The translations under genes were made by a program, and so were the position numbers. Positions 7,403 through 15,279 of a DNA stretch of 45,104 nucleotides are shown piece by piece. The notes below the pieces were generated by a model. The model saw nothing but the letters and a program-made list of their open reading frames with translations. It was not told the origin of the DNA and did not search any database. The stretch is from Collinsella sp. GTDB lineage: Bacteria > Actinomycetota > Coriobacteriia > Coriobacteriales > Coriobacteriaceae. The DNA lies in assembly GCA_019419585.1 (NCBI GenBank), contig DXZQ01000023.1:1-45104 (forward strand). Direction: 5' to 3'. Numbering within the stretch: the first letter of the stretch is position 1; every line of letters begins with the position of its first letter.

Positions 7403-8506
7403 CTAGATGCGGACCGGCATGACTAGGTACAGGTAGTTGATCTTGTCGTAGGACTTAAAGATGCCCGCCTGCGAGTAGCTCTTGAGCTCCAGCGTGATCT
7501 CCTTCTCCTTGGACAGGGCATTGAGGCAGCCGAAGATGTAGTGGTAGTTGAAGGCGATGGTGCCCGACTCGCCCTCGGCCTCGACATCGATCGTCTCCTG
7601 CGCAAGGTCCTGGTCATTGGAAATGGAGGACAGGCCCATCTGCCCGTTCTCGACATCGATCTCGAACTTGACGGCGGGATTGGCGCTCGCGATGACGGCC
7701 ACGCGCTTGAGGGCGGCGTTAAAGGCGGCGACGTCGATCTTGACGCTCGTCACGCACGAATCGGGGATGAGCTGCTTGTAGTTGGGGTACACGCCCTCGA
7801 TACGGCGCGACACGTAGGTGGTGTTGCCGGCCTCGAAGACGACCTGGGTGTCGGTAGCCCCGATCATGATGGTCGCCTGGCTGGCCATGATGTTCAGCGC
7901 GTCGTTAAAGGCGTCAGCCGGAACGTTGAGCTCAAAGGAGCCCTCGAGGGTCGAGGTCTCGACCTGCGTATCGCACACGGCCAAGCGAAAGGAATCGGTC
8001 GCTACCAGGCGTACGGTGTTGTTCTCGACCTTCATGTGCACGCCGCCCAGGATGGGGCGAGCCTTGTCGGTCGAGGTGACGCGCCACACGCGGCCGACCA
8101 TTTCGGACAAGACATCGGTCGGCAGCTCCACGGCACTCTCGATGGCATAGGCCGGAAACTCGGGGAAGTCATTGGCATCGAGCGTGTTCAGGCGGAAAGA
8201 GCTCTTCTCGCAACCAATCAGCACCTGGCGCTCGGACAGCTCAAAGGTGACCGGGGCATCGGGGAGGGTCTTGGTGATATTGGAGAGCATCTTACAGGGA
8301 ATAACCATCTCGCCCTCTTCTTCGACATGCGCCGCGATGCGATGACGGATCGAGATGGTGTAGTTAGAGGTCTGGAATTCCAAGATGCCGTCTTGGGCCT
8401 TAACGAGCACGCCCGACAGGATGGGGAGGGTGGATGCCGAAGCGACACCCTTCATAACGACGCCGATGGCTTGTGTAAGCGAGCTCTGGCTGACGGTGAA
8501 CTTCAT
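7403..8506 (-). CDS. dnaN: DNA polymerase III sliding clamp (beta subunit)
   Basis: 367 residues, the normal clamp length, starting ATG with AAAGGT upstream. The three-fold repeated clamp fold is recognisable from blocks such as MKFTVSQSSLTQAI at the N-terminus, RPILGGVHMKVENN in the middle and the terminal YLVMPVRI, which packs near the partner-binding pocket. It lies downstream of dnaA across a 238-nt gap that carries origin-like signals. Confidence 0.97.
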   Translation of the reverse strand: MKFTVSQSSLTQAIGVVMKGVASASTLPILSGVLVKAQDGILEFQTSNYTISIRHRIAAHVEEEGEMVIPCKMLSNITKTLPDAPVTFELSERQVLIGCEKSSFRLNTLDANDFPEFPAYAIESAVELPTDVLSEMVGRVWRVTSTDKARPILGGVHMKVENNTVRLVATDSFRLAVCDTQVETSTLEGSFELNVPADAFNDALNIMASQATIMIGATDTQVVFEAGNTTYVSRRIEGVYPNYKQLIPDSCVTSVKIDVAAFNAALKRVAVIASANPAVKFEIDVENGQMGLSSISNDQDLAQETIDVEAEGESGTIAFNYHYIFGCLNALSKEKEITLELKSYSQAGIFKSYDKINYLYLVMPVRI

Positions 8507-8744
8507 CTTTTAATACCTTTCTATAGATATAAATATCTTAATAATAGTAATAGCACTGACGAAACTGTTGATTACTCCCAAAGACGCAGGTCAGACCCAG
8601 AAAGAGAATCGACAGCAACCTGTGTGCAACAGGGGTGGTTTTCCACGTTCAAAACCTGCGCAAAACTTTTCATCACCGCGGGTTGGGTTTTAGACACCTT
8701 ATGCCCGTGGTTTCGACAAGTTTTCAACAGGTGTCTCTATTTCC
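8507..8744. other. Probable oriC, part 1 (dnaA-dnaN intergenic region)
   Basis: AT-rich sequence at 8515-8553 ends in TAATAATAGTAATAG (8539-8553), five consecutive triplets of the DnaA-trio type. A 12-nt spacer leads to TGTTGATTA (8566-8574; TAATCAACA on the other strand), a DnaA-box-like site. Further box-like sites are TGTGCAACA (8623-8631), TTTTCCACG (8639-8647), GTTTCGACA (8710-8718) and TTTTCAACA (8721-8729). Box, spacer and trio in this order match the basal unwinding system known from Bacillus subtilis, which also lies between dnaA and dnaN. The role is inferred. Confidence 0.7.
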
Positions 8745-10469
8745 CTACGAGCGCAGTGTAATTTTATCGCGCAGCGACTTGAGGTCTTCGGTGACAGTGC
8801 GGTCTTCCTGGATCATCTTCTGGACTTTTTTGTAGCTCGTACTGACGGTCGAGTGGTTGCGGTTGCCAAATTCGGCGCCCACCGCCGTGGTCGTCATCTC
8901 GCACATCTCGATGGCCAAGTAGATAGCGATATGGCGTGCTTTGGCGATATTGGCGTTGCGACGCGGGCCGATGAGCTCCTCGTGCGTCACGCCGTACTGC
9001 TCTTCGATGACGGACTGAACCGTCTGGACGTTGATCTTTTTGGCCGATGTGTCGAAGTACTGGCTGGCGATGGCGTCGATATCGTCAAAGGTGAGCTCCC
9101 CGCCCTCGCGCTCGCGGTCGCCCGCCTCGCCGGCGCAGCGCTCGCAGAAGCTCTCGAGTTCGCGGATGTTGGTGCCCGAGACCTCGGCCATGTGTTTAAA
9201 GTGCTCGTCGCTCAGGTGCCCGCCGTCGCCCCCATAGGCCGCCAGCAGCGAGTCGTCGCCTGCCTCGGGAGCGGCGACGATGGTGTTCTCGTAATAGCGC
9301 TGCAAGATCTTGTATTTCATCTCGTAGCTGGGCTCTGCGACCAGGCAGAGCATGCCGGCGTTGAAGCGGCTGGTCAGACGCTCGTCCATGCTCAGGTCCT
9401 TGGGGGCGCGGTCTGCCGCGATGACGACCTTCTTGTTGTTGCGGATGAACTCGTCCATGAGCTGGAAAAAGTAGTCCACGCTCGCGCGCTTGCCGATGAT
9501 GTTTTGGATGTCATCGATGATGAGCACGTCCACGCCGTGGTATGCCTGCATGATAGGGGCGTTGCTCTTCTTTTGGCGGTCGAACTCGGTCATCAGGTCG
9601 TCCAGATATGCCTGGGAGTTGGCATACTTGACCTTGATCTCGGGCGACTTCTCGGCGAGCTCGTTTTTGATGGCAAGCAGCAGGTGCGTCTTGCCCAGGC
9701 CCGATTTGCCGTAGATGAACAGCGATGTGCACGTGCCGCGCTCGTCCGCGAGGGCGGCAAACTTGAGTGCCGAGCGATAGGCATGGCTGTTCTCGGGGCC
9801 GTAGACAAAGTTCTCAAAGGTAAATTTTGAGTTCGCGGCGAGTGGGGCTCCATCCGTATTCTGCTCGGCCGGCACGGTCGGTGCTGGCATGGGTGAAGCG
9901 GGGGTCGCGGCTTGCGTGGACTTAGTCGGCGCTCCGCCCTTCATCTGGTTCATCATGCGACGAAAATCATCGGCCGAGAGCGTGTTCTTGATTGCAATGC
10001 CCGAATCCGCGCCCGCCGCTGCGTCATGAGCGATGGGCATGTGCGTGACGGGTGCGTTCGTTGACGTTGCAGCGGCGGTCGGCAACGGTGCCATGGTTTC
10101 ACGGGAAACATCGCTGTGCTGGTGCTCGATTGTCGGCACGTCGCCTGCGGAGGCTGGCGCCGCAGGGGAAGCAGCGGGAGCCGTGGCGGGCACCGTCGCG
10201 GCAGCAGATTCGGCCGTTGCGCCTTGCGGTGCCACGATGTCGAGCGCGATCGGAGCAAAGGCGATTTCTTCCAGATAGGCCTCAATAGTCGGCTGATGCT
10301 TTTTGAGCTGCGCGATGGCAAAGCGCGAGGGGGCCTCGATCGTGAGCGTATCTTCGGTCAGGCTTATGGCGCGCGATTGCCCCAGCATGTTGATGAGGCG
10401 TGCATCTTGGCCGTCGCGCTGGCAAAAGGCGATGGCATCCCCCAGGATGATGCTTGCTTCCTCGTCCAC
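8745..10469 (-). CDS. dnaA: Chromosomal replication initiator protein DnaA
   Basis: AAA+ initiator that binds DnaA boxes and melts the origin. Domain I at 1-80; a long Ala/Pro-rich linker at about 80-210; AAA+ core with Walker A GKSGLGKT (254-261) and Walker B VLIIDD (315-320); domain IV with GPRRNANIAKARHIA and the signature GNRNHSTV (535-542). The signature normally reads RDH(S/T)TV; here the Asp that contacts the box is Asn538, which may go with the variant CAACA boxes nearby. 574 residues is long owing to the linker. It starts at GTG 10469 after GGGAGAG, 15 nt behind the GHKL gene, so the two are probably co-transcribed. A parS-like sequence lies inside the linker coding region. Confidence 0.98.
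   Translation of the reverse strand: MDEEASIILGDAIAFCQRDGQDARLINMLGQSRAISLTEDTLTIEAPSRFAIAQLKKHQPTIEAYLEEIAFAPIALDIVAPQGATAESAAATVPATAPAASPAAPASAGDVPTIEHQHSDVSRETMAPLPTAAATSTNAPVTHMPIAHDAAAGADSGIAIKNTLSADDFRRMMNQMKGGAPTKSTQAATPASPMPAPTVPAEQNTDGAPLAANSKFTFENFVYGPENSHAYRSALKFAALADERGTCTSLFIYGKSGLGKTHLLLAIKNELAEKSPEIKVKYANSQAYLDDLMTEFDRQKKSNAPIMQAYHGVDVLIIDDIQNIIGKRASVDYFFQLMDEFIRNNKKVVIAADRAPKDLSMDERLTSRFNAGMLCLVAEPSYEMKYKILQRYYENTIVAAPEAGDDSLLAAYGGDGGHLSDEHFKHMAEVSGTNIRELESFCERCAGEAGDREREGGELTFDDIDAIASQYFDTSAKKINVQTVQSVIEEQYGVTHEELIGPRRNANIAKARHIAIYLAIEMCEMTTTAVGAEFGNRNHSTVSTSYKKVQKMIQEDRTVTEDLKSLRDKITLRS
10095..10110. promoter_or_regulatory. Degenerate parS-like site inside dnaA
   Basis: GGTTTCACGGGAAACA matches the local parS sequence at 14 of 16 positions. 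It encodes Val-Ser-Arg-Glu-Thr in the disordered DnaA linker, where selection on protein sequence is weak. Two mismatches make ParB binding uncertain. Confidence 0.35.
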
Positions 10470-10484
10470 TGTCTCTCCCGTTCT

Positions 10485-11837
10485 TTAGCTCTGAGCTCGC
10501 ACGCGAGCGGCGCCGAGTTCGGTCAGATGGTATTTCTGGCCATGCTTGATGACCAAGCCGGCCTGCGCCAAGTCATTGAGCGTGCGTGACCAAGTGGGGG
10601 CCGAGTTTCCAAACGCCCTCGCCAGATCGGTTGCACCGCACGCTTGATTTTGCGCCAGATAGCCCAGCGCGGCGTTGCCGCGATCGCTTACGAACACGTC
10701 CGGTTGTGGCTGCGCATACTGATTTGCTGCATTAGGATACATCATTTGAGCTGCTGGTTGTTGAGAACTCTGCATCGGCGGCATTTGCTGTTGAAAACTT
10801 TGAGGCCACTGTTGGTAAGGCTGCGGAGGCATCTGCTGGGCCCAGGGGTTGTACTGCTGCTGCGGCATCTGCTGGTACGGCTGCTGATATCCCTGCTGGT
10901 ACTGCTGCGGGAACTGCTGGCCATACCCCAGTGGCGGCATCTGCTGATATGGATATCCCTGCTGGTACGGCTGATAGCCCATTTGCTGGCCGCCCGGTGC
11001 CCCCGTCGCCTGCTGCATTGCTGCTGCATCCTGATCCGCCAGCGGCATGGCCTCTGGCACGTTTGGCGGCATCGACATCGATGCCGCCTGGGGCTCTTGT
11101 GTAGGAAGCATTCCGGGCTGCTGCATCTGTCCCACGGGGGGCTGCATCTGCTGCGTTGCCATGGGCTGCTGCGCAAAAGCTCCCGGCAGGGGATATGTGG
11201 GCTGCTCCGTCTCGGGCCGCACGGCAGCGCCGCGTCCGCCGGCGCGTTCGATTTCCTGCACGCGTTTAGGGTTCAGGCTTACCGTAACCACGGTGCCGTT
11301 GCCCATGTTGTCCTCGATGGATACGGCACCGCCGGCGTTTTCCAAATACTCCTGCACCATGGGAAACCCTGCTCCGGTTCCACGGATGTAGCGCTTCATT
11401 TTGCTGTTTGCGCTGGTAACGCCAAAGTCGAAAGCGCGCTCCTTGTCGTCGATGCCGGGCCCCTGATCGGCAAATCGGATGGTGTCTCCGCCGTCCAGAA
11501 TCGAGATGATGGGCTCGGCAAAGTGTGCGTGGATAAAGTTTTCGACAATCTCGCGGATGACCATGAGCGAGATATGGCCACCTTGTTCTTTCATGCACTG
11601 GTAGACGGTGTTGGTCGTCTCTTCCAAATACGTGCGGACATCTTGCGGATCAATGACGATCACACGTGGTGTCGACAGCATGTCGTCATAGACGGCGATG
11701 CGCGCGGCGTACATGGCTTTTGGCGCCTGCGTGGTCGTCTGCTCGCCTTCGTCGCGCTCTTCGCGCACGCCGGTGATGTGCTCGTTGTCGGGTGCCGGGT
11801 CTCCGGAATCGACCATGGTGTAAAAGTCGTCAGACAT
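10485..11837 (-). CDS. GHKL ATPase - Gln/Pro-rich linker - winged-helix protein upstream of dnaA
   Basis: 450 residues in three parts. (1) About 45-190: a GHKL (HSP90/histidine-kinase-type) ATP-binding fold with N-box IREIVENFIHAHF (Glu96, Asn100), G1 box ADQGPG (Asp124) and G2 box RGTGAG (153-157); it resembles anti-sigma kinases of the RsbW/SpoIIAB type more than sensor kinases, as there is no dimerisation helix pair or membrane segment. (2) About 205-380: low-complexity sequence dominated by Gln, Pro, Met, Tyr and Gly, prion-like. (3) About 385-446: a winged-helix domain (GATDLARAFGNSAPTWSRTLNDLAQAGLV is summarised here as helix-turn-helix plus wing). It lies 15 nt upstream of dnaA, next to the origin, so a role in controlling initiation is plausible but unproven. 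I do not know a named family with this layout. Confidence 0.85.
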   Translation of the reverse strand: MSDDFYTMVDSGDPAPDNEHITGVREERDEGEQTTTQAPKAMYAARIAVYDDMLSTPRVIVIDPQDVRTYLEETTNTVYQCMKEQGGHISLMVIREIVENFIHAHFAEPIISILDGGDTIRFADQGPGIDDKERAFDFGVTSANSKMKRYIRGTGAGFPMVQEYLENAGGAVSIEDNMGNGTVVTVSLNPKRVQEIERAGGRGAAVRPETEQPTYPLPGAFAQQPMATQQMQPPVGQMQQPGMLPTQEPQAASMSMPPNVPEAMPLADQDAAAMQQATGAPGGQQMGYQPYQQGYPYQQMPPLGYGQQFPQQYQQGYQQPYQQMPQQQYNPWAQQMPPQPYQQWPQSFQQQMPPMQSSQQPAAQMMYPNAANQYAQPQPDVFVSDRGNAALGYLAQNQACGATDLARAFGNSAPTWSRTLNDLAQAGLVIKHGQKYHLTELGAARVRAQS

Positions 11838-12062
11838 GCCGCTCGCAATCTTTCAAAAGGTTTCGGACAAATAGTAGCTCACCGTGCAATGTTTCTCATC
11901 TTTCGACAACTTTTCAAAACCTGTTGAAAACTTTGGAAAACGGACGAAAAGTTCTCAACATTGCCAACATGACCTGTTGAAAACTCAATGAAATATCGTG
12001 AAAAGTTGCCATGCACCGCTAAATCGAGCTCGGCTTATGGGGGAACCGTGTGAACTGCGCAA
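11838..12062. other. Probable oriC, part 2 (between the GHKL gene and rpmH)
   Basis: Divergent intergenic region with a cluster of DnaA-box-like 9-mers: CTTTCGACA (11900-11908), TGTTGAAAA (11922-11930 and 11975-11983; TTTTCAACA on the minus strand) and TTCTCAACA (11952-11960). CCTGTTGAAAACT occurs twice, and its complement recurs next to dnaA at 8719-8731. Gene orientation diverges from here. It must also carry the leftward promoter for the GHKL-dnaA operon, which I could not pin down. Confidence 0.7.
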
Positions 12063-12080
12063 CCTTTTACCTTTGATTTC

Positions 12081-12110
12081 TTGACATTTGAACATTGATT
12101 TCCCTACAAT
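12081..12110 (+). promoter_or_regulatory. rpmH promoter
   Basis: TTGACA (12081-12086), an 18-nt spacer and TACAAT (12105-12110), a near-consensus housekeeping promoter giving a leader of about 65 nt before rpmH. It lies at the right edge of the origin region. Confidence 0.85.
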
Positions 12111-12182
12111 CTTCAAGCTCACGTGTCTATATCTGCGTCCGCGCCCCCGCGGACACTCGAAATGCAGCAGGAGGAACTTAAG

Positions 12183-12317
12183 ATGAAGCGTACGTATCAG
12201 CCTAATAAGCGTAAGCGTGCCAAGACCCATGGCTTCCGTGCCCGTATGGCCACTAAGGGTGGTCGTGCCGTGCTCGCCCGTCGTCGCGCCAAGGGCCGCA
12301 AGCGTCTCACTGTCTAG
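12183..12317 (+). CDS. rpmH: 50S ribosomal protein L34
   Basis: 44 residues, MKRTYQPNKRKR... to ...RKRLTV, the full and typical L34. The ATG at 12183 is preceded by AGGAGG at 8 nt; an in-frame upstream ATG at 12123 would add a non-homologous extension with no ribosome site and is rejected. First gene of the rightward rpmH-rnpA-yidD-yidC-khpB block. Confidence 0.97.
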   Translation: MKRTYQPNKRKRAKTHGFRARMATKGGRAVLARRRAKGRKRLTV

Positions 12318-12337
12318 CAGCGATACACACATCTCGC

Positions 12338-12676
12338 ATGAAGACTATTAAGTCTCGGCAAGATTTCGAGCATGTGTTCAGTCAGGGGCGTCGTTTCAAT
12401 CACCCTCTGATTCGAATGACCATATGTGAATCGGTTGGCGAAGGCGACTCCGGAAGGGTCGCCTTCGTTGGTGCTAAGCGACTCGGTTGTGCCGTCGTGC
12501 GCAACCGATCTAAGCGCGTGATGCGCGAGGCCGCCCGCAGCTGCGGATTTCCCGTTGCGGGTTATGACATCATCTTGTTTGCAACTCCCAAGACGAGGGT
12601 TTCCTCGCCGCAGGAGATGGACAAGGCGTTGCGTTCGCTTATGAAGCGCGCCGGCGTTGCCGGGGAGGAGCGATGA
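12338..12676 (+). CDS. rnpA: Ribonuclease P protein component
   Basis: 112 residues. The basic subunit of RNase P, which with its RNA trims tRNA 5' leaders. The family signature RNRSKRVMREAAR is present, as is the FxxVF-like start (RQDFEHVFSQGRRF) that lines the leader-binding cleft. It follows rpmH by 20 nt and ends overlapping the yidD start (ATGA). Confidence 0.96.
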   Translation: MKTIKSRQDFEHVFSQGRRFNHPLIRMTICESVGEGDSGRVAFVGAKRLGCAVVRNRSKRVMREAARSCGFPVAGYDIILFATPKTRVSSPQEMDKALRSLMKRAGVAGEER

Positions 12677-12897
12677 GCAATCACGTTTTGCGACGTGTTG
12701 CCATCGCTCCTATTCGCATATATCAACAGGTTATTTCGCCCTTATTGCCTGACGCCTGCATTTATTACCCAACGTGCTCGCAATACGCCATCCAGGCGAT
12801 TGAGAAGCACGGTGTTTTGAGAGGCTGCTGGCTTGCCGTGAGGCGCATCGCTCGCTGCAATCCCCTGCACGTCGGCGGTTATGACCCTGTGCCCTAG
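12673..12897 (+). CDS. yidD: YidD membrane-insertion efficiency factor
   Basis: 74 residues with the conserved YQQVISPLLP...YYPTCSQYAI...HG..RG pattern and the CNPLHVGGYDPVP ending that define YidD. It is a peripheral membrane protein thought to assist YidC/Sec insertion. The start overlaps the rnpA stop by 4 nt and yidC follows 29 nt downstream, the usual conserved order. Confidence 0.96.
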   Translation: MSNHVLRRVAIAPIRIYQQVISPLLPDACIYYPTCSQYAIQAIEKHGVLRGCWLAVRRIARCNPLHVGGYDPVP

Positions 12898-12926
12898 CGG
12901 GCACTCGCTATCGGAGGAAAACTTAC

Positions 12927-13697
12927 ATGTGGGATTGGATCGTTAACATCCTTTTCGAGCTGCTCAAGCTCATCCAGACCTTTGCGGTCGACTGGGGCCT
13001 GTCCATCATCATCCTGGTGGTCATCATCCGTCTGCTGCTGACGCCGCTTATGCTCAAGTCGACCAAGTCGACGGCTCGCATGCAGGTGCTGCAGCCCAAG
13101 ATGCTCGAGATCCAGGAGCGCTATGCCGACGATCCCCAGCGTCAGGCCGAGGAGATGCAGAAGTTCTACAGCGAGAACAAGTTCAACCCCATGGCTGGCT
13201 GTCTGCCGCTGCTGATTCAGATGCCTATCCTGTTCGCCCTGTTTACATTGCTGCGCAACCTGCCGCAGTACTTTAACGACGGCACGTTCTCGTTCTTCAA
13301 CATCCTGCCCGACCTGACCACCACGCCGAGCGCTTCCTTTGCCGATGGCTTTATGGTTGCACTGCCTGCGCTGGTTTGCCTGATCCTGTTTGCCGTCCTG
13401 ACCCTGATTCCGCAGCTCTATATGTCGCGCAACCAGACCGGCCAGCAGGCTCAGAGCATGCGTATGATGGCCGTTGTCATGACGGTCATGATGCTTTGGA
13501 TGGGCTGGAGCCTTCCCGTTGGTGTTCTGCTGTACTACGACGTCTCGTCTGCTTGGCAGGTTATCCAGCAGATTTTTGTGACGCAGAAGGTCATCGACAA
13601 GGCGAAGGCCGATGAGGAGGAGCGTCTTAAGAACGCTCCGCTGCAGGTTGAGGTCACTCGTCGCGAGAAGAAGCCGCGCCCGCACAAGAAGAAGTAG
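12927..13697 (+). CDS. yidC: Membrane protein insertase YidC (Oxa1 family)
   Basis: 256 residues, the short Gram-positive form without the large periplasmic domain. Hydrophobic segments lie near 21-45, 88-112, 138-165 and 178-215; the catalytically important Arg in the first core helix is in VIIRLLLTPLML. The C-terminus is a Lys/Arg-rich tail (REKKPRPHKKK) typical of ribosome-binding forms. ATG after GGAGGAAAAC. There is no obvious lipobox. Confidence 0.96.
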   Translation: MWDWIVNILFELLKLIQTFAVDWGLSIIILVVIIRLLLTPLMLKSTKSTARMQVLQPKMLEIQERYADDPQRQAEEMQKFYSENKFNPMAGCLPLLIQMPILFALFTLLRNLPQYFNDGTFSFFNILPDLTTTPSASFADGFMVALPALVCLILFAVLTLIPQLYMSRNQTGQQAQSMRMMAVVMTVMMLWMGWSLPVGVLLYYDVSSAWQVIQQIFVTQKVIDKAKADEEERLKNAPLQVEVTRREKKPRPHKKK

Positions 13698-13714
13698 TGG
13701 GATATCAATCTTAT

Positions 13715-13726
13715 TTAGGTACCTAA
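13715..13726. repeat. 12-bp palindrome TTAGGTACCTAA, copy 1
   Basis: A perfect 12-bp palindrome followed by C, between yidC and khpB. The identical 13 bases recur at 17219-17231, just after the small gene that follows parB. Confidence 0.8.
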
Positions 13727-13741
13727 CTTTTGGAGTACGTT

Positions 13742-14311
13742 ATGTCTGAAGAGATCATCGAGGATATGCTTGAGGAGGTTGCCCCGCAGGTCGCGGGCGA
13801 TTATCCCGAGATTGCACAGCGCTACAAGGCTGGTGAAGAGCTGACCGATGAGGAGCTCGACACCATTGCCGATATTGCGATTTCCATCCTGCGTTCCATC
13901 CTTTCGCACTTCGATGCCGCCAACTCTCCTATCGATGAGTATGAGGGCGACGAGGGTGAGCTGATTTTGGATGTAACGGCTCCCGACCTTGCTGTTCTCA
14001 TTGGCCGTCATGGTCGCACTCTTGATGCTCTTCAGGTTATGTTCTCTTTGCTGGTGAGCCGCAAGCTTGGCTTTAGGTATCCGGTTGTAGTGGATGTCGA
14101 GGGATACAAGAGTCGCCGTCAGGATAAGGTCGCCTCCATGGCTCAGTCTGCTGCCGAGCGTGCCATCCGCACTCATAAGAGTGTTTCGCTTCCGCCCATG
14201 AATGCCTACGAGCGCCGACTGGTTCACATTGCACTTCGTGGCAACGATGCAGTCGATACTCATTCTGAGGGTTCTGACCCTGATCGCCATGTGGTGATTG
14301 TTGCTCGATAA
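13742..14311 (+). CDS. khpB: KhpB/Jag RNA-binding protein (KH-R3H)
   Basis: 189 residues. The KH part has the GxxG-type loop IGRHGRTLDALQVM; the R3H part has RTHKSVSLPPMNAYERRLVH...and the R3H Arg/His core. The N-terminal acidic 60 residues replace the Jag_N domain. KhpB proteins bind RNA globally and influence cell elongation and division in Firmicutes. The start is ATG 13742 with GGAG at 7 nt; a TTG four codons upstream is in frame but lacks a site. Follows yidC by 44 nt. Confidence 0.92.
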   Translation: MSEEIIEDMLEEVAPQVAGDYPEIAQRYKAGEELTDEELDTIADIAISILRSILSHFDAANSPIDEYEGDEGELILDVTAPDLAVLIGRHGRTLDALQVMFSLLVSRKLGFRYPVVVDVEGYKSRRQDKVASMAQSAAERAIRTHKSVSLPPMNAYERRLVHIALRGNDAVDTHSEGSDPDRHVVIVAR

Positions 14312-14331
14312 TCTACTCGAGCTTATGCTAG

Positions 14332-14361
14332 GGGGACGTGGTTTCCACGTCCCCTTTTTTT
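14332..14361 (+). terminator. Terminator after khpB
   Basis: GGGGACGTGG, loop TTT, CCACGTCCCC, then seven T. A perfect 10-bp stem that ends the rpmH-khpB transcript. Confidence 0.94.
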
Positions 14362-14407
14362 GTCAAAAGTTCTCGATACACTGATTTTTGTCAGAAAGGA
14401 GCTTTCG

Positions 14408-15145
14408 TTGTTAGTACTTACTGATCAGCAGGCTGACGAGATGTTGAGTCGTCTAACTTCCTATTGCAAAGAGTATTCCTTGAGCGTAACTGATGTTGAG
14501 CTGAGGAAATGTATCCAGCATTTGGATTTGGTTCTTGAAACAAATAAGACAACCAATCTCACCCGTATTCTTAACGTAGAAGATGCTGTAGTACTTCATA
14601 TCCTCGACTCACTTGTTTTGCTCCCCTATATCAATAAGGCTCCTGAGGGAGCTTTGCTCGATATGGGAACAGGTGCGGGCTTCCCTGGTATTACATTAAC
14701 CATAACCACGCATCGTAAAGCTACTTATATTGACTCTGTTGGCAAGAAGGTTGATGCTGTTAATTCCTTTGTCCATGCTCTTGGATTGAAACATGCTCAT
14801 GCGGTTCATGATCGTCTTGAAGAATATGCTCGAAGCCATAAGAAGCAGTTCTCTGTTGTAACCGCCCGTGCACTGGCCCCTCTACCGATTCTTGTTGAGT
14901 ATGCGGCTCCGTACCTCAAGGATGGAGGGCTATTTGTTATCACCAAGGGCAATCCTTCGGATGAGGAGCTTGCTTCTGGCATGTCAGCTGCAAAGATTTG
15001 CGGCTTCACTTTGCTTCTGAATGACGCTATCGATTTGCCTGAGGGCCTGGGCCACAGGGAGTTCATTGTTCTTAAGAAGAGTCATCCAGCATCCGTCTCA
15101 TTGCCTCGTGCAAATGGCATGGCAAAGAAGAATCCGCTTGCCTAG
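14408..15145 (+). CDS. rsmG: 16S rRNA (guanine527-N7)-methyltransferase RsmG
   Basis: About 245 residues. S-adenosylmethionine site LLDMGTGAGFPGI and the downstream FSVVTARALAPLP block are characteristic of RsmG/GidB, which methylates G527 of 16S rRNA; loss gives low-level streptomycin resistance in other bacteria. I place the start at TTG 14408 because AAAGGAG lies 6 nt upstream; an in-frame TTG at 14360 overlaps the terminator T-run. From here to 17222 the sequence uses many more A/T-ending codons than gyrA or dinG. Confidence 0.93.
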   Translation: MLVLTDQQADEMLSRLTSYCKEYSLSVTDVELRKCIQHLDLVLETNKTTNLTRILNVEDAVVLHILDSLVLLPYINKAPEGALLDMGTGAGFPGITLTITTHRKATYIDSVGKKVDAVNSFVHALGLKHAHAVHDRLEEYARSHKKQFSVVTARALAPLPILVEYAAPYLKDGGLFVITKGNPSDEELASGMSAAKICGFTLLLNDAIDLPEGLGHREFIVLKKSHPASVSLPRANGMAKKNPLA

Positions 15146-15146
15146 A

Positions 15147-15162
15147 TGTTTCACGTGAAACA
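15147..15162. promoter_or_regulatory. parS site 1
   Basis: TGTTTCACGTGAAACA, a perfect 16-bp palindrome identical to the conserved bacterial parS, the nucleation site for ParB-CTP clamps. It begins just after the rsmG stop codon. Confidence 0.95.
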
Positions 15163-15185
15163 TAATGGATACTAACAACTTGCAG

Positions 15186-15201
15186 TGTTTCACGTGAAAC
15201 A
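15186..15201. promoter_or_regulatory. parS site 2
   Basis: TGTTTCACGTGAAACA again, 39 bp centre-to-centre from site 1. Confidence 0.95.
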
Positions 15202-15224
15202 TGGCGGTTGATATCGAATCGGAA

Positions 15225-15240
15225 TGTTTCACGTGAAACA
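15225..15240. promoter_or_regulatory. parS site 3
   Basis: Third perfect copy, again 39 bp from site 2, 40 nt before the parA start. The even 39-bp spacing puts the sites on nearly constant helical phase (about 3.7 turns). They may also let ParB repress parA. Confidence 0.95.
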
Positions 15241-15279
15241 TCCTCCGTTTGACAGCTTTAATACACACCAGGAGGGACC

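Noticed and set aside
12123..12182. N-terminal extension of L34
   Set aside because: The added residues are unlike any L34, and AGGAGG is placed correctly for ATG 12183.
15249..15254. TTGACA as a -35 box for parA
   Set aside because: The -10 position would fall on the AGGAGG ribosome site, leaving no room for a leader.
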